DNA of 64,000 bases from Corbicula japonica (Eukaryota; Mollusca; Bivalvia; Venerida; Cyrenidae), in contig JAZAYU010000015.1 of the NCBI GenBank assembly GCA_038501625.1, positions 9,012,991-9,076,990 on the forward strand, written 5' to 3'. A program made the position numbers and the translations under genes. This document shows, one piece after another, positions 34,129-45,606 of this stretch (its first letter is position 1; each line of letters starts with the position of its first letter). The notes beneath the pieces were generated by a model. That model made no database searches. It was not told the origin of the DNA and saw only the letters and a program-made list of their open reading frames with translations.

Positions 34129-35100
34129 AACAGAAGCCGTGTGTCACTTTTGGCTTTAGAACAGTCCGACCCTATGTGTCACACTTGATTTTAGAATTGA
34201 CCTTTATGGCACCCTTTAAAATTGACCTTATTATTATTAAGCATTACTGGATGTAAAAGGACATGAGAAGGGACCTTGTACATAGAATGGACCTAGCTGC
34301 ACACATTAGCTGTAAAGTGGAGTCCACCTGGCAATGTTGGCTGAAGAATTAATCAGTGCCAGGTCAGCAGAACAGCCAGGCCAGCAGAACAGCCAGGTCA
34401 GCAGAACTTAGAGAAAATATGCCAGGTCAGCAGAACTTACAGAAAATGTGCCAGTTCAGCAGAACAGCCAGGTCATCAGAACTTACAGAAAATGCTCGAA
34501 GTCAGCAGAAATTACAGAAAATGTGAAAGTTCAGCAGAACAGCCAGGTCATCAGAACTTACAGAAAATGTGCGAAGTCAGCAGAACTTACAGAAAATGTG
34601 CCAGTTCAGCAGAACAGCCAGGTCATCAGAACTTACAGAAAATGTGCGAAGTCAGCAGAACTTACAGAAAATGTGCCAGTTCAGCAGAACAGCCAGGTCA
34701 TCAGAACTTACAGAAAATGTGCGAAGTCAGCAGAACTTACAGAAAATGTGCCAGTTCAGCAGAACAGAGATTCACTGGAATGTGGTATTTACTGATCTTT
34801 GTGTCAGGGGTATACTATAAAACATACAAAAATGTGAATAAAGAAACACACAGCAAAAAGGCAGTTGTTAAAATGGAACTGTTTTCAGAACAAAAACTTA
34901 CAATCTGGAAGGACCAACAACTAACAGTAAACATTAAATGAAGCACTTTTGTTCAGGCTAAACATTGCGGATATTGTTGTGGATTACAGAACACATCCGA
35001 CAAGTTTAAGATTGAATGTTATTTGTTACTGATGAACAATTGTGTTGCTGAATGTAAATAAAATTTTCAGTTATGTATAAATCATTAGTGTTATGTCATA
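34129..35100 (+). other. TRRAP 3' UTR-like region with polyadenylation signals
   Basis: The sequence after the TAG has no other gene. It contains the 75-bp minisatellite (about 34,340-34,770) and AATAAA at about 34,837 and 35,059, the latter in GTAAATAAAATTTTC. It is plausibly the duplicated 3' UTR. Confidence 0.45.
34380..34770. repeat. 75-bp minisatellite open in all three forward frames
   Basis: TTCAGCAGAACAGCCAGG starts at 34455, 34530, 34605, 34680 and 34755, an exact 75-bp period. Within a unit there is a half-repeat of 'CAGCAGAACTTACAGAAAATG'-type words, and a worn lead-in starts near 34,340. Because 75 is a multiple of 3 and no frame has a stop, three overlapping open frames of 83-149 codons result. 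Their translations are low-complexity and look like a by-product. Confidence 0.8.
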
Positions 35101-35445
35101 ATATTTCGTGGGATTTAAATGTTTTCATATTTTGCTTTTTGAGAAAATATCAAACCTTAGCAAAATAAACTCTTTGAATATCGAATTGTACAATAATAAT
35201 ACAAGCCTGAATTTATGCACATATGAAAATTTCATTTATGCTTTTTTTGCATAAAGTTTTAACCCTTTAAAATTAAATGATGCCGCAGTAATTTAGCTGT
35301 TTAATGACTTGGGTGTATAAAAGTAAATTTTGTATCTTTGTATATAAACATTTTAATAAATTTTTGATGTTTGCAGCTAGTTTATAATCTTAATAAGAAG
35401 ACAAGCTTGTAAATCTTTTGATTGTAGATTTGTTAGGAGGTCTGT

Positions 35446-36840
35446 GTGAATACAAGAGGTATAGTTTGTCTTAATCAAATGACTCAAATGGAGAATGTTA
35501 ACTTGTTACAATATTTAACTCTTTACTCTATATATACTCCTTTTATCTCCGCCCTTGGTCCGCTACTTTTTCTTGTTTATGTAATTGACATAGCTGAAAC
35601 GCTGACAAGTATCACCAGACTTTTCGCAGATAATAGCTCTCTGGCGGTATCATCAACTGACGTTAATCAAATTCAAACCATCTTTAACAGCGACTTAAGT
35701 AAAATACACGGCTGGTCTCGGCAATGGCTTGTAGATTTCAATCCGAATAAAACCGAAGCTATGTTCTTCTCATCAAACCTCGTAAACAGACCAATACTTT
35801 TCTTCGACAATGTGCAAATTAATTTTGTTGATCACCATAAGCATTTAGGATTGACCTTATCATCCGATTTAAAGTGGCATCAACATATCCAAAATATAAC
35901 TACCTCAGCATCAAAAGTTCTTGGTACCATGACAGCGCTAAAATTTAAATTAAGAAGATCTACTCTGAATCAAATGTATTTATCCTACATGCGGCCGATT
36001 TTAGAATACGCGTCAGCCATATGGGACGGGTGCACTAGTTATGAAAAAGAAACTTTAGAAAAACTTCAGTACGAAGCGGCTCGCGTCGTAACCGGATTAA
36101 CGCGTTCAGTATCGATAGCAAATCTTCTTAAGGAAATAGGTTGGGTATGTCTAGAAGACAGACTCACTATTCAAAAGTTAAATATTGTTGATAAGGCCAA
36201 AACCGGGGTTTTACCGTATTATATGCTAGATATTTTTCCACCTATTGTATCTGTATCTAATTATCCTCTTCGTAATAGTGAAGATTTCGTTTCGAAGGAC
36301 TCAGCTTTTCACCAATTCATTTGTCCCGTCCTCAGTGTCTCTTTGGAACGAATTAGATTTGGAAATTAGAAACTCAGTTTCATTACCAATTTTTAAATCA
36401 AAGCTCAAATGTTTATTTCAAGCGCCAGTCGTACCCAAACGTTTCTTGTTGGGTGAACGACGCACTTCTGTTATGCACGCGCGGCTAAGAAACCGGTGCA
36501 GTGATTTACACGATGACCTTCATAGAAATCACCTTCGGGTTGATCCACTATGTGATTGTTGTAACTTAGAAGATTCAAGTCACTTTTTCCTTCAATGTCG
36601 CAAATACTGTGAACAAAGAAGAATCATGATATTGGAATTACAACCCTTTGCACCGATAACAATAAGTCTTATTTTGAACGGCAATGATATTTTTACTGAC
36701 GAACAAAATGAGAAAATTTTGTGCGCAGTCCAAAGATTTATCAAACATAGTCGTCGTTTTTAAATTTTTTTAACTCTTTTAAACTATTATTAGAATATCA
36801 AACTAGATTAAATCTTTTCAGAATAACCATTCTCAGCAAA
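35446..36840 (+). mobile_element. 5'-truncated non-LTR retrotransposon (Jockey/CR1-like LINE)
   Basis: The frame 35446-36369 starts inside a reverse transcriptase: LGPLLFLVYVIDIAETL, then the catalytic box RLFADNSSLA, where the usual FADD is FADN. HGWSRQWLVDFNPNKTE and HLGLTLSSDLKWHQHI follow. A frameshift at about 36,250-36,300 moves the rest to the frame ending at 36763, with SFVPSSVSLWNELDLEIRNS and a Cys/His C-terminal motif (CDCC...SHFFLQC). The catalytic change, truncation and frameshift make it inactive. The 3' end is near AATTAAATAAAATGAAATG (about 36,840). Confidence 0.8.
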
Positions 36841-38624
36841 CTGCAATTAAATAAAATGAAATGAACTAATTACCCGACGGTCCCTCGGTGTATTTACCTG
36901 TCAGAAATGGATTCATTCTTTTCAATTCTTATGTATCCTTTATCTTAATGTGGATGAAATCTGTGGTGATTATTGTCACTTATATAATACAATCATTCCT
37001 TCTGTATCTTTACACATTGTTTTATAATATACTATTCTTGGGAGGGCTGTCATTAACGTTGTAAGAACTTGTTGCCCGACCCGTTTGCTTATTGTTTTGT
37101 TTCCGAAATCGTATTTTTGCTGTGTTTGTAATTGATTGTATATGCAATAAAATATGTTTAAACTAAACTTTTATCACATTGGCAACTAGTGTATATCCAT
37201 ATCAGCATACAAAGCCATTCCCCTGATTTAGATCTGCACCGTTAGCCTTTAGACTCATTAGTTCATTTCTGACCAGATCAGCCAGCACGTATATGCCGTT
37301 TGATCAGGATCTGCTGTTTTTGTCCATGTGATAATAGAAGCATCTATCAAGTGAAGGGATAGAAAAGATAGTGTGATAGTTATATTGTAAAATTCCAGAC
37401 TTTAGCTTTCAAAGTTTCAGGAAACGTTTGCAAGCACTTTGCACTTGAAAAGTTTTGCATTAATTTTAATAAGATGGATAAGACTTTTTCCCCATAATTT
37501 TTTTCGGGTATAAATTAAAAATTTATACAAAAAAATAATATATGTAATATTAATTACTGCTGTTTTATACGGATGCACAAAATGCAAAGAGAATACAACA
37601 AGCATTAACAACTTTGAATTTCTTTTCCTCGTCAGTAAATGTCCATGACAATATTGCAAAAGTGTATAAAATTGTTATAAATATTTTCTGTATACATGTA
37701 GTAGCATGATTTGAAAATAAACATGACGAAGAAAATACTGTGTTCTGTGATACAGTGTAAGAACATAATGCTGGAGCATTCTTTTTATGAATATGTTCAA
37801 TCTGAACATGCTAAAACTGAAAATTACTTCCTTCAACACTTGAATTTTTGCAACACTTGAATTAACCCTTTATTCTATATCTATAAGTTTTATTAGCTCG
37901 ACTATTCAAAGAATACGTCAAGCTAGTCTACGTATTTTCTTGTCGGCGTCGCTGTCCCGCTTTGTTTAAAGTTTGCATGAAACCTACTTATATCTTAAAA
38001 AGTACTATAGCTTCATACTTTTTAACTTGTCACACTTGTTTACCATCATAGCCTGATTGTGTATGCCAAGAACCATAATTCTTACTTTCATTTTGATAAA
38101 ATTATGGCACTTTTTAAACTTGGAATGTTAAAGTTTGGGTGCAATCTAGTGTACAAACTCATAACTTCATTACTACTTACACTACAGTTTTATGAAACTG
38201 TTGACACTTGTTCACCACCATATCCCGAGTGTGTATGCCAAGAACCATAACTCTTACAACCACGATAGTTGGAGTTCGGTAATATGGTGCATGCATCTCT
38301 TGTAGACAGTAAACAAGAAAAATAAGTCAATTGCTTTGATTATATAAACATACTCAGAGATACATATGATTTGTGGTAACTTGCGACAGGTACTATGACG
38401 CAATCTAGTCATGATTATCAAAAAAAAAAATCATGACACTGCACTCAAACATCTTAGCATATCTGATTACGAAACGGAACTGTTTAATCTGAATTTAATT
38501 TTATCTTATTCGGCTAAATGCGTGATAGTCGGTCAGTGCAGTGTGTAGAACATCTAGACGTTCTGTCATTGATCAGTATCAGGTCAGAGTGAAACTGAAT
38601 TTGACTATCAGTTCAATTTTATTA
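36841..38624. other. mixed dispersed repeats between the LINE and unit 4
   Basis: No gene is seen. A partial palindromic repeat lies at 37220-37316. Two copies of a 'gtgtatgccaagaaccataa' word (38,058 and 38,230) belong to a dispersed repeat at about 37,895-38,290. A small hairpin around a poly-A run is at 38,408-38,437. Confidence 0.4.
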
Positions 38625-39351
38625 TATACTGAGCCAAATTAAAAACGTGACAAAATAACAAGGGCTTTATCTGAAGGAATTATCACCAACATGTTTATCA
38701 TGAAAGATGTCGGTTCAGTATCTATCGGTTTAAAAAAAATAATTAAATAACTCTCAACAACTTCTTGGTTGCGGAAAATTAAGCGTTGGATTGTGTTCTT
38801 TCTTTTATCAAAAGGGAGGTAGGTTGCAAAAAGGATATTTAAGTAACTATCTTTTTTTATTTGCATCAATGAATATGTATTTTTCTTTCTGTACATGCCA
38901 TAAATTTTACAGTCAAATAATCTGTTTGAGACTTTTATGTAAAAATTTCGAGCTCATCATTTTTTAGGAAAAAGAGCTAGCCTTGACCTCTGTGAAAAAT
39001 AACAACATCTTGTCAACCGCTGTATAAAATGTGCAAATCAGCTATGTGCAAATATCACAACTTAAATTAAGGACAAAATATAGCATCACTTAACTTTTTT
39101 TTTTGAATTTAAAAAGGCAAGTGTCTTTTTTGTTAAGTATATTTATCAAACAAAAGCTGGTCACTTCGGTGTATTAAGGCAAAAAGTCCGGTCAGATGTG
39201 ATTGCAAATCGAACCATTGAAAACCAACCTGTCAAGGTCGCCCGAATCTATATATAGACTGTCAACGTCGCTCGAATCCATATACGTTACTTAAATCTAA
39301 TTTTACATTCACATTTGAGTTTGCTTACCCATCGGGTGATTTCAGTTCAGA
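38625..39351. other. resumption of the array: spacer upstream of ZIP copy 4
   Basis: From TATATACTGAGCCAAATT the sequence aligns with 26,640 onward in unit 3. The unit therefore restarts inside the C4-to-ZIP spacer, and unit 4 has no C4-like gene. TATATATA at 39249-39256 matches the other ZIP promoters. The CCAAT palindrome is missing. Confidence 0.55.
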
Positions 39352-40359
39352 ATGACTTTGTCTACAGCCAAAATATCGTCACTGAGCATATTGCTTGTGA
39401 TGTCTTTACTGTCGGGACTCTTGCTGCCGATTTTGATTTTGCGCAATCTAAAGAAATATTGCTCGGGAAATACGTTTCGGAAAATCATCAGCATTATGAA
39501 CTGTGTATCAGGCGGCGTCTTCCTCGCAACATGCCTGCTCGGTCTACTTCCGGAAGGTCGCGAACAATTAAAGCGAGCACAACGTTTATTGGAAACTGTT
39601 CAAGACTATCCCCGCACTGAGCTTCTGGCTCGGATAGGATTTTTGGTCATATTACTTGTAGAAAGTTTTGCAATGTCTTGCTACCATTGACATGCAGCTG
39701 GAAAACCAAAGCCACTTACCGAAAGCGCGGATATTGAAAGTAAAATTGCAGCTATTAAAAAGCATACGTTTGAAAATGACGTCGCTGAGCACAGTTTCCG
39801 GAATGATGTTAATAAATGTAGTGTACCTCATGTGTCTAAATCAGATTCTAACAATGAACATGCTCAACAATGTGTTGCAGACGAGGTTTATGCAAACGGA
39901 AACATGACTTTACGTAATATGATGCTAATCATGGCTTTGTCTATTCATATGGTCTTTGAAGGACTTGAACTTGGACTCTTGGAAACGGACACTGCAGTGT
40001 GGACTCTACTGCTAGCTTTGGGGATTCACAAAGTTTTGATTTTCTTCTCAACGGGACTGACCCTTTATGAAAGCTCGACATTTAAAAAAGTAGTCATAGC
40101 AATGAATTTTATGTCTTTGGTATCGCCGATAGGTGTCGCTATAGGTATAGTCATGAGTTCGCAGGAAAACAGTGTTGCCATGGTGACTGTCTCTGCTATA
40201 TTACAAGCGCTTGCAATAGGAACATTTCTATATGTTATTTTCTTTGAAATACTTTGGAAGCAGTTTCTAACAAACGATGACAACAGAATTTCAAAATCGA
40301 TTGCGACAATACTAGGATTTACTGTACTAGCTGTTTTAAAATATTCTGTTCCAGAGTAA
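39352..40359 (+). pseudogene. ZIP-family metal transporter, copy 4, one in-frame TGA
   Basis: The single exon has 336 codons including the terminal stop. It is collinear with a whole ZIP1/2/3-type zinc transporter: N-terminus MTLSTAKISSL, TM1, TM2 (GGVFLATCLLGLLPEG), TM3 ending AMSCYH, a loop with scattered His and Cys, TM4 with HMVFEGLELG, TM5 with HKVLIFFSTGL, then TM6-8 ending KYSVPE. The only defect is TGA at 39688-39690, where copies 2 and 3 have CGA (Arg) in CYHRHAAG; this is a C-to-T change at a CpG. The frame before and after is unbroken, so it is either a very young pseudogene, a null allele, or read through. The metal-site His and Glu of TM4 and the TM5 His are kept. Confidence 0.75.
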
Positions 40360-41468
40360 GGCATTGTTGTACAATTCTCTTTTCCGCAGTAATACAATTT
40401 TGTAATTTTTATAATTACTCGAAAAAAGATTGTAAATAATATATAGCCTTTTCACGATGCTGCGATTTCGCTGATTCTCATCCGATTTTGTATAAAGAGA
40501 TGATGAAACCTGAAGGTTTAAGATCTGAAAAGAGTTGTTCTTATAAAAGGCCATGTTAAACTAGTTCGATTTTCACATTGTTAAATAGAAAGCACCCGTA
40601 GGATCCGAAAATAAGGTTCTTTTGTAGTACAAGCTTTGCTGTTACCGCGAACAGACAAGAATGGTTCTACATGCGGTATTCGAGGGTGAACTAACTTACA
40701 GCTGAATAAAAACTTTTTGCTTTGTGTGAAAAGAGTCAAACAGTGAATTATTCATGTTTAACATCAATGCAAATAGTTTTATTACACAACACAAAATTTG
40801 ATAAGGGCCACTTTGTCGGCTCTATTTTCTTAATTTTGTTTTAAATATTTTGAACAATGTATGATACATTAAGTGTTGTTTGTATTTTTTATTTGATTAA
40901 ACCGATGAATAAGTCATCTGAGATGAATAAATATACTGAAACATGAGTGTAAAATTATCTTAAAAAAAGTGAAATATGCATATCAGGAATGGCCACATTC
41001 AGCAGATACAGCCTCCCCACACAGCCAAAATGTAGAGAGGAAAAGAGAGCATGGTATTACAATAATCAGTTTCAAAATGGACGCCACAAACAATTAACGA
41101 AAGTGAGAACCCGAGGGGTTACCGCCTTGGAACGGTCAGTGGCAAAACAAATTGCCACTGGGGGTTTAAACCAGGTTCTATATCGTGCACCAACCGAGAA
41201 AACTTACTGAGAAATTTATCAAATTTTGAATATTATTTTATATAACCTTAATTTGATTGTAAACTTCAATACCGCTGAATCGGTGTAGAGTTCTGCGAGG
41301 CATACTTCCACTCTAAACATTGTAGTTGTATATTTATTGTAATCGCATTATATTAAACATAATTCAATAGTTACTATAAATAACATTAACTAAAAATTTT
41401 TGTATGAAATTTTATTCAATATACTACAAACAATTACACTATTAAAAGACTCTTTGATCGTCTCTTGT
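40360..41468. other. spacer between ZIP copy 4 and Cys-rich copy 4, with a retroelement tail
   Basis: This is paralogous spacer, interrupted by a minus-strand retroelement tail at 40975-41206. AATAAA for the Cys-rich gene is at 41411-41416 on the minus strand. No gene is seen. Confidence 0.5.
40975..41206 (-). mobile_element. retroelement 3' tail, reversed fragment
   Basis: This is the reverse complement of the last part of the element at 11900-12929 (GGTTTAAACCCCCAGTGGC region to GATTCCTGATATGCAT), with the middle slightly shortened. Confidence 0.65.
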
Positions 41469-42980
41469 TTATCCTGAAAACAGAAAATAAAGATTGAATG
41501 TCATATAGTTAACGATATTTATCCTTTCCTCAACTTTCATTTTATAAAAAGGGGTCCAACCATTACCTCTTTTTATCGCTTCATTTTACCAAAAGGCACA
41601 CAACACTTACCCTTTTTACCCCTTATTTTTTTCCAAAAGAGGGTCCTACCCCCATCCCTTTAGTTAACAAAAAAAAACACCCAAGGTCCTACCGACTCCT
41701 CTTTCTTAACATTGTTATTTTACCAGAAAGGTCATGCCCTCATCTCTTTTTAACCCTTTATTTTACCTAAAAGGTGTCCTACCATCACCACATCTTTTCC
41801 CCCTTTATTTTACCAAAAAGTATCCTACCCCCACCCCTTTATTTAACAAAATATTGATCCTACACTCAATCATTTATTTTACCAAATAAGGTTTCCTATA
41901 AATTTCTTAAACACGCTTTTTTGAAGTATAAAAAAAAGCTTTTGAGTAAAATATCATTGTTTATCTGAACTCCCATTATTATATTCTATGATATTTCACC
42001 ATATTAAGATATTTATCATTTTCTAGGGTTAGGGTTATCTAATTGTTCACGTACTCACCTAAAACAGAAAGACAATGGCAAAATCCTTCATCACACGATG
42101 GTAGCTGTTGTAATGTACAAACATCATAATAGCAATCTGAAGCCGTTATACACTCGTGCTCGTAGTGACAGTGGCACTCGCCGCTGTGACAATGTATGTC
42201 CTGTCCTACAGCGCACACCACACCGCTGCAGTCAACCTCTGTTTTACAGCTGCGTACGGCCACAACTGAGAAAATATCATAATATAATACTGTGACCCTA
42301 CAGCAATAAGTCAATTATTGAATTTCAATAAATAAGTAAAAAAAAAAAATAAATATTCAATGTACTAAAATGGACTTTACTAAACCTTGTGTTAGATTGT
42401 CTCATATTATTCATTCGATAAAACAACTATTTCAATTGCAGTTTTCGACAGTATTCGGTGTTTTAAACCACCACTTTGGAGATGAAATAAGGCTCTATTC
42501 CCAATTGATAAAAAAACTACTTTTTTCTTTATATTGAAGTTTAATAAGAGGAAATAAAAAAATGAGAACATTCAAAACATCTGACTACTAACTCAGTAAA
42601 ATTAGTTTTGGAGAAAAAATCAATGTTTTATTATAAAAAGAAAATCAAATTTTATCCGTCATTTTTTTGATATGTAGGAAAGTAAGATATCCAAAATTAA
42701 TAACAACAAAATTTTCTCAATCCAACCAGATCACAGGCCTCATCTAAAAAATATACAGCTAAAATCTAGCTTGCCATTTAGAATTTATAAAAAATAAAAT
42801 TGTGTATAGACAAGTGTCGTGTTTCCGGTAAGAAAACTATTTATTTATTAAAATAGAGATTAAGTTCATATAGCAAAAATAATAAAATATTTTTATAACA
42901 AGGTTATAGCTATTAAATACAAAATAAGATACAAACTTACCACAAACAATAGCAAAAATAATGCAGAAAAATATTTTCAT
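41469..42980 (-). CDS. secreted Cys/His-rich peptide, copy 4
   Basis: Exons on the minus strand are 42941-42980 (MKIFFCIIFAIVC), 42059-42265 and 41469-41473 (end of a Gly codon plus stop), phase 1, 83 residues. Both six-Cys modules are complete (RSCKTEVDC opens the first). The TATA box is at 43038-43045 and AATAAA at 41411-41416. Beside exon 2 the intron contains a TAGGGTTAGGGTTA run (42025-42038) not present in the other copies. Intron 2 has the 'ttttaccaaaa' degenerate tandem (41,520-41,890). Confidence 0.78.
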
Positions 42981-43037
42981 CGTGTCTATTACTTTGACTG
43001 AAAAGACTCGTCTTTAAACAAGCGATTCTCTCGTCAG

Positions 43038-43045
43038 TTTATATA
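43038..43045 (-). promoter_or_regulatory. TATA box of Cys-rich copy 4
   Basis: TATATAAA on the minus strand in the same TGCTATATAAACTG context as copies 1 and 3. Confidence 0.55.
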
Positions 43046-44008
43046 GCATTTCCGATAGCGACGAAAGGCGGACATCCTGGTAATGCGATTGTTTAAGGGT
43101 CGTTTGTTTGACTTTTGAACTCACAGAGGTCTTCTAGAAAGTGTGATATGAGCATTTAATGACAAAACAGGATTGTTTATGTCCGGCTTGCCAAAAATAT
43201 TTCATAAAACATTCGGAGTTTTATTTTTAAAAATAAACTATTGTAATGTTGAAATATTTGTTGTCTTCATTTTTGTTGTTGCCACTACTATGATGATGGT
43301 CGTGCTGCTGCTGCTGATGATGATGAGAAATTCCATATCAACAGGATTACCATAAATAAAGCTGAGCATAAACTGATATTAAGATTGAAGTCAGGAAGTT
43401 TCTCTTCGGAAAGATATGTTCCTAACTATTTCTTGTAAATTGCCGTAAATAAATGACTTTGAACCGAAAACAAATGTAGGCGGACTTCTTTCGAATCTGT
43501 TTTAAGGAATAGTTTATTGTTGTAGTTGTTTCGATACTTATTACTTGTAAACCTTTCTCAAAATCAAAATGACAAAAGATCAAAGAACAAAATAATCGAT
43601 ATTTTACAAATTGAGTTTAGAAAATTTAGCTATTGTGTTCAAGACCCGAGGCAGCGTACCATTGATCAGGTTCTCGTAATTAAAAAACAAAACAAACACA
43701 AAACAGACAAACAGAAACCTTCTATGTGTGTTATACTGTGCAATAATCTGAGCTTAGATTTAGTTTAGGTGATAATAATCTTCATTTGTTATTAATGATG
43801 TTGTTTACTAATGCAAACACGTAGGTGTTTACTCTAAATTCACATCCATTCGCCTTATAATAGCGAGCGTTTGACGAAATCCCTTTCGGACAAAATCCCT
43901 TTTGCTGTATTTTGTATAGGTGGACACTATATACACAAAAAGCGCATAGGTGGACACTATATATACAATGTAAGTCTGTTTTCTTGAAAACAAAATAAGT
44001 ATAATAGT
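43046..44008. other. upstream flank of Cys-rich copy 4
   Basis: Paralogous to 10062-11572 without the Helitron-like insertion. It shows short CTGCTG/GATGAT runs (43,300-43,325) and the 'ggtggacactatatac' pair (43,918-43,970). No gene is seen. Confidence 0.45.
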
Positions 44009-44224
44009 ATGGTCCTCAATACCTCCAAACGTGGAAGTGATCTCGAGATCACCTTTTGTGATGGCGGCAGTCTTTGCCTAAGGAGTGTTTATGAACTTTG
44101 TGAACTGTTACCATTTGTTAACCCGGAGGCAAAATACACAGCGCGAGAAGGACTGATAGCGTTATCATCCGATGAACTACACCAGGGGAACCAGGAAAAG
44201 GAATGCAAAATGCACATCAGTTAA
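44009..44224 (+). CDS. conserved 71-residue ORF of unknown function
   Basis: ATG GTC CTC AAT opens a frame of 71 codons. The product, with SDLEITFCDGGSLCLRSVYE near the start and ending QEKECKMHIS, is acidic and has no signal peptide or membrane segment. It matches no family I recognise. Broken copies stand at the same place in units 1 (11573) and 3 (23279). It may be an old exon or transposon piece carried with the unit; conservation of position alone does not prove translation. Confidence 0.35.
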   Translation: MVLNTSKRGSDLEITFCDGGSLCLRSVYELCELLPFVNPEAKYTAREGLIALSSDELHQGNQEKECKMHIS

Positions 44225-44443
44225 AAGTTTACGTGGATTTCCGAAAGGCCTCATTTGGATTGTTTTTTTTCAAAGAAAAACCAAGGACGTGCGGTTTTGT
44301 TTGGTTTTGAACAATCGGAAAAATAGATTAACAAGTGTCTTTCTTACAAACGTTAAAATCACCATTATTTTTTCATTTTAACTGCTGAAAGTAGAATGAA
44401 AATTCTAACACATTTGAAGCATTACGAATTTTAATATATGTCT

Positions 44444-44862
44444 ATTTGTATATAAACACCATTTACGCTTCCTATTGGGAATGATTACGAAAATCGTCTT
44501 CGATCTGAAATAATGTTTTATGTAATTTTGTGTAAGTAAAATCACTATTATGATAGTAAAATATTGTTAGTTTCTTTTTTTCAATTTTCTCTTCTTCTAT
44601 GTAGAAACTGCTAGTATCGTTTAGATCCAATGTTTTATTTTATCATATTTTGGGTTTGCTTTGTGTATAAATTTACATAATTTAATATACGTTTTTTCCG
44701 CTATTTTGTGTCAGCGCCAAAGTGGCGTTTACGCGCCGTTTTGACGACGTCACGCAATTGATGTTGTTATTCCCTGATGAAGATTATAAATCGAAACGTC
44801 GGAATAAAAATATTAACAACATATTTCGTGTTATTTCGTGTTAGTGCAGATTTCTTCCCCAA
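44444..44862 (+). mobile_element. 419-bp insertion with a 14-bp target-site duplication
   Basis: TTTAATATATGTCT occurs on both sides (44430-44443 and 44863-44876) and once only at 13,027-13,040 and 23,679-23,692 in the units lacking the insert. The insert contains CCCTGATGAAGATTATAAATCGAAACGTCGG-like sequence (quoted in part: GAAGATTATAAATCG, then AAACGTCGG), a motif common near the ends of some invertebrate retroelements, and ends in TTCTTCCCCAA. No coding frame. Confidence 0.65.
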
Positions 44863-44959
44863 TTTAATATATGTCTGTAACATTTCGAACACTCAGTGCA
44901 AGTTAGCTTACTTCTATTATTGAGGAATATTACTTTCAGCACACGGCACAGATTAGAAC

Positions 44960-45510
44960 ACACGTCGGTTATTATTGTTGATTATTACTTTGAAAACACA
45001 GCTCAAAGAATGCTCGCTGCCGCTCTAGTTGATAAACTTTGAGCACACAGCACAATAAAGCTCACTGCCGCTATAGTTGATTATAACTTTTAGCACAGAA
45101 AACAAGTAAGCCCACGGCCACTTTATATCGATGATTTTTACTTTGAACACAAAGCACAAGTAAGCCCACACAATACAAATGATATTGCACCTTCTGGGGA
45201 GCGAACACGTACGGCGACAGCGCCTAGCCATGCAACACCATTTACGCTTCCTATTGAGCTAACAGGTTGATCGGATAACCCTGAAAAACGTTATCATCAC
45301 TGCACAACACCGTTAACCGATAATTAATTGATAATTGAACTGACACTATATACGGGGAGACTTTTTACGGCCGTCACACTGCACAATTGGAGTTACTGTG
45401 AACTCCGATGATATTGCCCCTTCTGGAAAGCGAATCCGAACGGCGACAGCGCATAGACATGCAATGCCAGTTACACAACCTATTGAGCTAATATGTACAA
45501 CCCCAAATAT
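44960..45510 (-). repeat. degenerate C4-like 3' ends and a pair of tRNA-like SINEs, unit 5
   Basis: Same layout as 23790-24345: worn terminal-codon copies at 44,985-45,165, then tRNA-like members at about 45180-45268 and 45415-45510. In the first, the GGGGCAACCCAAA segment after the A-box-like region is deleted. Confidence 0.5.
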
Positions 45511-45606
45511 GTTGATCGGATAACTCTGATAAACTAATCACCACTGCCTGACATTGGAAACCGATTGTAAGAAGTAAAGTAAGCACACGGCCGCAATCAT
45601 TAATTA

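Noticed and set aside
34448..34941. Overlapping open frames of 83, 115 and 149 codons as protein genes
   Set aside because: They are a by-product of a 75-bp repeat whose length is a multiple of three; the translations are low-complexity and lie in a 3' UTR context.
39688..39690. TGA as a selenocysteine codon
   Set aside because: ZIP transporters are not selenoproteins, sister copies have CGA (Arg) here, and the change fits a CpG transition; no selenocysteine insertion element was identified.
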